A stretch of DNA of 6,077 bases from Planctomycetota bacterium (GTDB lineage Bacteria; Planctomycetota; Planctomycetia; Pirellulales; Lacipirellulaceae). Shown here in pieces: positions 1-4,814 of the stretch; the first letter of the stretch is position 1; each line of letters opens with the position of its first letter. The notes beneath the pieces were generated by a model, which saw nothing but the letters and a program-made list of their open reading frames with translations, was not told the origin of the DNA and did not search any database. Both the position numbers and the translations under genes were made by a program. The DNA lies in contig JAADIN010000218.1 in the NCBI GenBank assembly GCA_013151315.1, forward strand, positions 1 through 6,077, given 5' to 3'.

Positions 1-870
1 CATGACCGCTATAAAACCCGTCGCTCTGGTCAATCGTCTCATACAGCATCTGGGCCTTGGCCCGGTTTTGGGCGTGCATTTTTTCTAGCCCCCCAATATC
101 GCCCAGCAACCAGTCGGTCACCAGCCGAACGCAATAGATGGCAAACGTCGGGGGGGTATTCAGTAGCGAACCGGCCTCGGCATGCAGCTTGTAATTCAAA
201 TAGGCGGGCAGCGCGTCGCTCGATCGTTCGAGCAGATCATTACGAACAATGACAATCGTCACCCCCGCCGGACCAATGTTTTTTTGTGCACAAGCGTAAA
301 TGAGACCGTAGCGGCTCACGTCGATCGGTTTGTGCATAAAATCGCTCGATGCGTCGCAAACCAAAGTCGAATTTTTTATCGCCGGTTCCTTGGGGAATTG
401 AACGCCCTCGATTGTTTCGTTGGAAACATAATAGACGTAGCCCGAGTTGGGGCTCAGGTCGAGTTGCTCGTCTGTTGGTGCTTGGGTAAAGCCCGCCTCG
501 CTACCATCCCAAGCAACGTGGATGTCGCCATGTTTGGTAGCTTCTTTCGCGGCATGCTTGCCCCAAGGGTGGTAAGATAGTCGGCTCTGTTCTGCTGCTT
601 GCCAAGCAGGTTCATCGGGATCATCGAAAACTGCAACCGCCCGCCCCCTTGCAGGAACAAGACCGAGTAGTTTTCGGGCACAGCCAGCAGCTTCCGCACA
701 TTGGCTTCGGCGGCCCCGAGGATCTCCTTGAAGGTCGAGCTCCGGTGGCTGATCTCGAGAATCGAAGCCCTCGGCCCTGGCAAGGCCATTATTTCCTGCT
801 GCACCTGGGCAAGCACAGGCTCAGGTAGCACGGCCGGACCAGCCGAAAAATTATAAGCACGTTGAGTCAT
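1..870 (-). pseudogene. serC: Phosphoserine aminotransferase, frameshifted, 3' end beyond window
   Basis: SerC is a cytosolic PLP enzyme that transfers an amino group from glutamate to 3-phosphohydroxypyruvate in serine synthesis, and also acts in pyridoxal phosphate synthesis. The protein starts MTQRAYNFSAGPAVLPEPVL at the ATG at 870 and shows ILEISHRS, the phosphate-binding QGGGRLQF and ADYLTT. After a frame change near 566 it resumes as WGKHAAKEATKHGDIHVAWDG, then SNETIEGVQF, DASSDFMHKPIDVSRYG and AQKNIGPAGVT, whose lysine forms the Schiff base with PLP. The second frame stays open to the window edge. About 290 of the usual 360 or so residues are visible. Family members have two residues (typically Gly plus Ser or Ala) between the Thr and the Trp, but only two bases lie there, so four bases appear to be missing. 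All catalytic motifs on both sides are intact, so this is either a very young pseudogene or a sequence error. Identity is certain; functional state is not. No clear Shine-Dalgarno precedes the ATG, because repeat sequence abuts it. Confidence 0.88.
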
Positions 871-904
871 CGGAATTCGGAATTCGGATTGCGGAATGTG
901 GAAT
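871..904 (+). repeat. Left heptamer array (CGGAATT units), inverted-repeat arm
   Basis: Successive units read cggaatt, cggaatt, cggatt, gcggaat and gtggaat, with a period of about 7. Reverse-complemented, 871-898 matches 1060-1086 at 25 of 28 aligned columns (two mismatches and one gap). The two arrays are therefore the arms of one inverted repeat. The array begins on the base next to the serC start codon, where a ribosome binding site would normally lie. Similar ATTCCG-type short repeats are, to my knowledge, scattered through planctomycete genomes. Confidence 0.75.
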
Positions 905-910
905 CTGTAT

Positions 911-965
911 AGGATAGCCGGCGATTTGACAGGAGAATAGCCGTGATCTGACAGGAGAGCAGCCG
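911..965 (+). repeat. 22-base tandem repeat, about 2.5 copies
   Basis: Two near-identical copies at 923-943 and 945-965 share the pattern gat(t/c)tgacaggaga followed by two variable bases and agccg, at a period of 22. A partial third copy (aggatagccg, 911-920) precedes them in the same phase. It lies inside the inverted heptamer arrays. No coding role is visible. Confidence 0.65.
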
Positions 966-968
966 CGA

Positions 969-1002
969 GGCGGACAGATCGCCGGAGGAGTCTCCGTCCG
1001 CC
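969..1002 (+). repeat. GC-rich hairpin between serC and the CLC gene
   Basis: ggcggac (969-975) and gtccgcc (996-1002) form a perfect 7-bp stem. An inner ggag/ctcc stem (984-987 with 992-995) can stack inside it. No T-run follows on either strand, and the genes on both sides point away from it. It is therefore unlikely to be an intrinsic terminator and is more likely part of the repeat element or a regulatory fold in the divergent promoter region. Confidence 0.45.
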
Positions 1003-1053
1003 ACCCTTCCACCCCACCCTATCCCAAGCTACCCTACAGGGCGTGGGATCAGC

Positions 1054-1109
1054 ATTCGTCATTCCCAATCCGCATTCCGCATTCCGTATTCGAAAAAATC
1101 CGCATTCCC
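1054..1109 (+). repeat. Right heptamer array (ATTCCGC units), inverted-repeat arm
   Basis: Units attcgtc, attccca, atccgc, attccgc, attccgt and attcg run from 1054. After a short A-run, atccgc and attccc follow at 1098-1109. Positions 1060-1086 are the inverted partner of 871-898. The array runs into the open frame of the CLC gene, just before the codons for its first membrane helix, and contains no ATG, GTG or TTG in that frame. Confidence 0.75.
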
Positions 1110-1229
1110 CCCTCCACTTCGACTGTCTTTCTTGCTGGGGCCATCGGCATCCTGGCCGGCTGCGGCGCTGCGATTTTCACTTGGCTCATCGAAACCATCA
1201 CCGAGGGAACCCTCGGCCAAGCGCTGGCG

Positions 1230-2996
1230 ATGAGCCCCGAAAGCTGGCTACGCCTAGCAACCCTTCTGCTTCTTCCCGCGCTGGGGCTGCTCGTCGTTTC
1301 CTGGTTCACCCGCCGCTACGCTCCCGAGGCGCAGGGCCACGGCGTGCCCGAGGTCATCACGGCCGTGGCTCGCCACGATGGCGTTATTCGACCGCATGTC
1401 GCTCTCGTGAAAATCCTGGCCAGCGGGTTTTGCATTGGCACAGGCGGCTCGATCGGTCGTGAGGGGCCAATCGTCCAAATCGGATCGGCGCTCGGCAGCG
1501 CCGCCGGACAATGGCTCAAGCTTTCCCCACGCAACGTCAAGGTGCTGGTAGCCGCCGGGGCTGCGGCCGGCATCAGCGCGACCTTCAATGCTCCGCTGGC
1601 CGGGGTGATGTTTGCCAGCGAAATTATCCTCGGCAGTTTTGCCGTCGAAAGCCTGACGCCCATCGTCATTGCCAGCGTGCTGGCTACCGTGGTCCAAGAG
1701 CACATCGGCGAACACCGCTTTGAACCGGCCTTCCAACAACTGGATTACGATTTCGCCGGCGCTTGGCAGCAATTGCCCTCCTACCTGCTGCTAGGCCTGC
1801 TCGCCGGGATTGCTGCCGCCGGTTTCATCAAGCTGCTCTACCGCACCGAAGATTTGACCGCGCGTTGGATGCCCCGTTGGTGGCAACGAGCACTCGTCTT
1901 GGGCGGACTCGTGGGCCTCTCCGGCGTACTCTACCCGCCTACGCCGCCCGTGCTCTCTCAAGCTGCGCAGCAAGCGAGCGATCACACGCACAACATCCCC
2001 CCGCTGCTAGGGGTCGGTTATGGCGTCGTCGACCACACCTTGCACCTCGATATCGCAAAACAAGACCGACTCCCACAAGAAGTTCTCGCCGATGCCACGG
2101 GGAAACTGATCGACAAGCTGACCGGCAAAGATCCCACCAAAACGGTTCTCGTCGACAACCAGCAAATGTGGGCCGAGCTCTGGTGGATCCTGCCGCTCAT
2201 TTTTCTCAAACCGCTGATGACTAGTCTTACGCTGGCCGGCGGCGGCTCGGGCGGGATTTTTGCGCCGTCGCTCTACCTTGGGGCAACGCTCGGCGCCTCG
2301 GTCGGCTTGGCCGTCAACTTATTCTTCCCCGAATACAGCAACGCCCCAGGCGTCTACGCCATCGTCGGCATGGGTGCCGTCGTGGCAGGCACAACGCACG
2401 GCGTGCTGAGCGCGATTTTGATTGTCTACGAGATGACCGACAACTACCAAGTGATTTTGCCGATCATGGCCGCCGCGGGCATCGCAAGCCTCGTCTCGCG
2501 CGCCATCGAGCCCGAAAGCATCTACTACAAAAAACTTAGCCGACGCGGCGGTTCGATCGCCCGCGGACACGACCTGCACCGTCTCGACCATGTTATGGTT
2601 CGCGACGTGATGATCCGCAATTTCCCGATGCTCAAGCAAAACGACAACGCGATCGAGATCATTCGCGTCGCCCGTGCGAATCCGCATATCGAAAGCCTGC
2701 CCGTCATGGGCGACGAAAACCGGCTCCTCGGCATCATCCGTCCCTCCGACTTGCACCGCATACTCGATAGCGACATCTCGCCGCATCTGATCAACGCCGA
2801 AGACATCGCGCTGCGCGTGTCGATCTCGGTCTCGCCTGACGAAAACCTTATCGAAGCCCTTCGCGACTTCGGCACCCGCGACGTGGAAACGCTTCCTGTC
2901 GAAGTTGGCATTGGAGCCAATCGCCGCCTGATCGGACTCTTACTTCGCAGCGACGTCATGCGCCGCTACCGCCAAGAAATCCTGGCAAAGCACTAA
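1230..2996 (+). CDS. CLC-family chloride channel/transporter with two CBS domains (true start probably upstream)
   Basis: Integral inner-membrane anion channel or H+/anion exchanger of the CLC family. From the ATG at 1230 (588 residues) the selectivity motifs appear in order: GHGVP (36-40), GREGP with the gating glutamate E78, FNAPLAG (119-124), GGIFAP (341-346) and a pore tyrosine, probably Y432, in SIYYKKL. A CBS pair follows at roughly 456-512 and 520-580; such pairs usually bind adenine nucleotides and regulate the pore. The residue aligned with the internal proton glutamate of E. coli ClcA (E203) is isoleucine (FASEI, I132), and the pore serine of GSGIP is histidine. Coupling to protons is therefore doubtful, though the mechanism cannot be settled from sequence. 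About 50 extra polar residues (about 268-316) follow GVGYG. The same frame is open upstream to 930 and encodes FLAGAIGILAGCGAAIFTWLIE (1131-1196), which resembles the first CLC helix. Coding therefore probably begins near 1080-1104, but no standard start codon exists there, and the 1230 ATG has no Shine-Dalgarno. Confidence 0.9.
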   Translation: MSPESWLRLATLLLLPALGLLVVSWFTRRYAPEAQGHGVPEVITAVARHDGVIRPHVALVKILASGFCIGTGGSIGREGPIVQIGSALGSAAGQWLKLSPRNVKVLVAAGAAAGISATFNAPLAGVMFASEIILGSFAVESLTPIVIASVLATVVQEHIGEHRFEPAFQQLDYDFAGAWQQLPSYLLLGLLAGIAAAGFIKLLYRTEDLTARWMPRWWQRALVLGGLVGLSGVLYPPTPPVLSQAAQQASDHTHNIPPLLGVGYGVVDHTLHLDIAKQDRLPQEVLADATGKLIDKLTGKDPTKTVLVDNQQMWAELWWILPLIFLKPLMTSLTLAGGGSGGIFAPSLYLGATLGASVGLAVNLFFPEYSNAPGVYAIVGMGAVVAGTTHGVLSAILIVYEMTDNYQVILPIMAAAGIASLVSRAIEPESIYYKKLSRRGGSIARGHDLHRLDHVMVRDVMIRNFPMLKQNDNAIEIIRVARANPHIESLPVMGDENRLLGIIRPSDLHRILDSDISPHLINAEDIALRVSISVSPDENLIEALRDFGTRDVETLPVEVGIGANRRLIGLLLRSDVMRRYRQEILAKH

Positions 2997-3005
2997 CCTA
3001 TTCTC

Positions 3006-3030
3006 GAGGCCCCGAGCAGAGGCAGGCCTC
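3006..3030 (+). terminator. Weak hairpin downstream of the CLC gene
   Basis: gaggcc (3006-3011) pairs perfectly with ggcctc (3025-3030) around a 13-base loop, starting ten bases after the CLC stop codon. There is no following T-run, so it is not a standard intrinsic terminator; its role as a transcription end is inferred from position only. Confidence 0.25.
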
Positions 3031-3159
3031 AAATCGCCATCGCGACTGGAATATCGGCCGAAAGGCTGTTAATCTCACGGTTCTCTTTATGGCCTTTCGC
3101 AGAGTCGATTCGCTCCGAAAATCGACCCCAAGAAAGACAAAATTCCAGGACACAATGAA

Positions 3160-3165
3160 AGAGGA
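3160..3165 (+). promoter_or_regulatory. Shine-Dalgarno deciding the LRR protein start
   Basis: AGAGGA lies four bases before the ATG at 3170, which is close but usable. A second in-frame ATG at 3155 has AGGA at 3147-3150 with similar spacing, but would add an acidic MKEEP stretch in front of the signal peptide. The ATG at 3089 would add 27 polar residues. The start at 3170 gives the best export signal. Confidence 0.5.
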
Positions 3166-3169
3166 ACCC

Positions 3170-4243
3170 ATGAGCCTTTTAAGTCGCTCCACTTGGTTGC
3201 TATTGAGCACCGTTTTGCTGTTTTTTCTCGCAAGTCAACCGGCTCACGCGGAAGCGGACGACCCCCGTGCCGTCGAAGCCCTCAGTGCCCTTGCCACGTC
3301 GCTGAAGCACAACCAGGAGGGTTACGTTGTCGAGGTAAACTTTCGCAAAACAACGATCGATAACTCGGCACTCGTGCATCTGACAGGGCTCCCGCGGCTC
3401 AAGTCGCTGCTACTCAACGAGACGGCGATCAGCGACGCGGGTTTGGCAATCGTCGGAAAACTCGGCACGCTCACGAATCTCGATTTGCGCGGTTGTAAAG
3501 TTTCGAATGCCGGCATGGCACATTTGGTGGGGCTCACGAAACTCCGCGCTTTGCGACTTAACGGAAAAAGTGGTGCGACAACCGTCGACGATGACGGTAT
3601 GGAGTCAATCGGAAAACTCACCTCACTTGTGGCGCTGCCGTTGGATTTCCTTTGGGTCAGCGAAGTGGGTTTGGCCAAGCTCGAGAGTCTTGCGAATCTT
3701 CAGGAACTCTACCTAGCCAGCACGCTGGCTGGCGACGAAGCGATGGAGACACTCTCGCAATTTCCCAAGCTCAAACGATTGCGGATCTCGCAAACATCGG
3801 TCACCGGCGCAGGACTAGCGCATTTAACGCAACTAAAAAAACTCGTTGACCTTGATCTAAGCGAAAACAGCCATCTTGACGACGCGGGACTCATGCCACT
3901 GACCAAGATGAAGCAACTGACCAAGCTCAACCTGTGGCGCGTGGCAATGTCGGATACCGGTGCGGCGCATCTGGCTGGACTCACGAACCTGCGATGGCTG
4001 AACCTCGACAACACCCAGCTTTCCGACAGGGGCCTCGCACATCTGGCAGGTATGAGCCAACTGACCTTTTTGCACCTCGGCTCGACGATCGTCTCCGACG
4101 ACGGGATGCCCCAGCTTGCGGGCCTCAAGCGACTCGAAGACCTGAAACTCACGAGAACCACAGTCACCGAAACCGGGGTGGCCGCGTTACAGAAAAAACT
4201 GCCGAACACGACGATTCAACTCGAGTACATCAAAAGGCAGTAG
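3170..4243 (+). CDS. Exported leucine-rich-repeat protein
   Basis: A 357-residue protein. It opens with a signal peptide: MSLLSRS, a hydrophobic core WLLLSTVLLFFLAS, and a likely signal peptidase I site after AHA (residues 25-27). The mature protein is nearly all leucine-rich repeats of about 24 residues. The pattern is roughly LxxLxLxxTxisDaGLaxLagL, with about eleven full copies plus a degenerate first one, from about residue 54 to 350. The fourth copy has about four extra residues (GKSGATT), and the eighth has one. The end, LQKKLPNTTI, is a familiar final cap in planctomycete proteins of this type. No transmembrane anchor, kinase domain or enzyme domain is present. Such proteins are assumed to bind other proteins outside the cytoplasm, but no partner can be named. 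It stands alone: 173 bases after the CLC gene and convergent with the GxxExxY gene. A line I counted (3541-3600) is about 53% GC, lower than the CLC gene. Confidence 0.88.
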   Translation: MSLLSRSTWLLLSTVLLFFLASQPAHAEADDPRAVEALSALATSLKHNQEGYVVEVNFRKTTIDNSALVHLTGLPRLKSLLLNETAISDAGLAIVGKLGTLTNLDLRGCKVSNAGMAHLVGLTKLRALRLNGKSGATTVDDDGMESIGKLTSLVALPLDFLWVSEVGLAKLESLANLQELYLASTLAGDEAMETLSQFPKLKRLRISQTSVTGAGLAHLTQLKKLVDLDLSENSHLDDAGLMPLTKMKQLTKLNLWRVAMSDTGAAHLAGLTNLRWLNLDNTQLSDRGLAHLAGMSQLTFLHLGSTIVSDDGMPQLAGLKRLEDLKLTRTTVTETGVAALQKKLPNTTIQLEYIKRQ

Positions 4244-4281
4244 TGCGGGCGAAAGGGCGGCGCGAATTCCACTGCGTTTTT

Positions 4282-4349
4282 CTCTCACGGAGCCACAAAG
4301 ACACGGAGAAGGCAGGCTTTTCCTCCGTGTCTCCGTGCCTCTGTGAGAG
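4282..4349 (+). repeat. Long imperfect palindrome built of ACGGAG repeat copies A and B
   Basis: Copy A (4282-4308, beginning ctctcacggagcc) and the inverted copy B (4323-4349, ending ctctgtgagag) can form a 27-bp stem with 23 matches around a 14-base loop. The arms carry repeated acggag/ctccgt motifs. The hairpin lies between convergent genes and could stop transcription from either side, but no T-run follows it directly. Closely similar repeats are, to my recollection, frequent in planctomycete and other PVC-group genomes. Confidence 0.8.
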
Positions 4350-4380
4350 TAACTTTTCCAGAGCAGTAAGAAAACTTTTT

Positions 4381-4406
4381 TCTCACGGAGTCACAAAGAC
4401 ACGGAG
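4381..4406 (+). repeat. Third ACGGAG repeat copy (C), directly after the GxxExxY gene
   Basis: This copy matches copy A (4283-4308) at 25 of 26 positions in the same orientation, so the order is A, inverted B, C. It lies five bases beyond the stop codon of the GxxExxY gene on the opposite strand. B and C could pair as an alternative hairpin to A and B. Confidence 0.8.
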
Positions 4407-4411
4407 AAGAT

Positions 4412-4792
4412 TCAAAGGTCTCCATGGATGGTTCGGGTGATACCGTCCTTCATCAATGCCTCGCCAAAATTCAGCAAATACCCCAGCTTCATTCCCGTCA
4501 GGCGAAGGTAAGTCAGCAGTTGCTTCTTATGAGCTGGATGAACATTTTCGACAGATTTCAATTCGAGGATCACCTTTCCTTCAACGATCAGGTCGGCGCG
4601 AAACCCCTCCTCAAATCGATGTCCTTCAAATTCGATGGCAATGGGAATTTGACGCTGAACAGAAAGTCCTCGTTTTTCCAGTCTTTGAGCCAACGTTACT
4701 TCGTAAACCGTTTCAAGTAGCCCCGGCCCAAGCGACCGATGAAGATGAACCGCACTATCAATGACGATGGTTCCAATTTCATTTTCATGCAT
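4412..4792 (-). CDS. GxxExxY family protein, PD-(D/E)XK nuclease-like
   Basis: A 126-residue cytoplasmic protein of the GxxExxY family, named for the motif seen here as GLLETVY (G24, E27, Y30). Further on it has FRADLIVEGKVILELKSV, giving D67 and E77-x-K79, the layout of a PD-(D/E)XK nuclease core, and QLLTYL (Q91), also typical of the family. Length matches the usual 120-130 residues and no catalytic position looks lost. No biochemical role is firmly established for the family as far as I know; nuclease activity is inferred from the fold. The ATG at 4792 is chosen because MHENEIGTIVIDSA is the normal family N-terminus, and GAAGG lies about eight bases upstream. The frame opens further, to an ATG at 4870, but that stretch overlaps the oxidoreductase gene. 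GC is about 46%, well below both the oxidoreductase and CLC genes, suggesting acquisition. It follows the oxidoreductase by 22 bases and ends beside an ACGGAG repeat. Confidence 0.9.
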   Translation of the reverse strand: MHENEIGTIVIDSAVHLHRSLGPGLLETVYEVTLAQRLEKRGLSVQRQIPIAIEFEGHRFEEGFRADLIVEGKVILELKSVENVHPAHKKQLLTYLRLTGMKLGYLLNFGEALMKDGITRTIHGDL

Positions 4793-4814
4793 CTGAAGTA
4801 CCTTCGGTGTTTTA

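Noticed and set aside
454..566. C-terminal tail ASMPRKKLPNMATS of the uninterrupted minus-strand frame as a genuine short SerC end
   Set aside because: It is the out-of-frame reading of sequence that gives perfect SerC in the next frame, so it is an artefact of the frame break.
560..572. Programmed ribosomal frameshift in serC
   Set aside because: No slippery heptamer or strong downstream structure is visible, SerC is not known to use recoding, and the missing residues fit a deletion better.
182..580. Plus-strand open frame of 132 codons over serC
   Set aside because: It is antisense to serC, whose motifs are unmistakable on the minus strand, and the translated product resembles nothing.
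871..1110. CRISPR array
   Set aside because: Repeat units are only 7 bases with no unique spacers, and the inner repeat is a direct tandem without spacers; no cas genes are present.
1043..1462. GTG-started plus-strand frame across the start of the CLC gene
   Set aside because: It is a shadow frame; the CLC motifs are in a different frame, and its N-terminus is only translated repeat.
4282..4349. Standard intrinsic terminator
   Set aside because: The hairpin is strong but has no T-run directly after it on either strand; kept as a repeat with only a possible termination role.
3934..4440. Plus-strand frame overlapping the end of the LRR gene and the palindromes
   Set aside because: Out of frame with the leucine-rich repeats, and its last part is translated ACGGAG repeat.
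4424..4764. Plus-strand frames over the GxxExxY gene
   Set aside because: They are antisense to a clear family match and show no recognisable motif.
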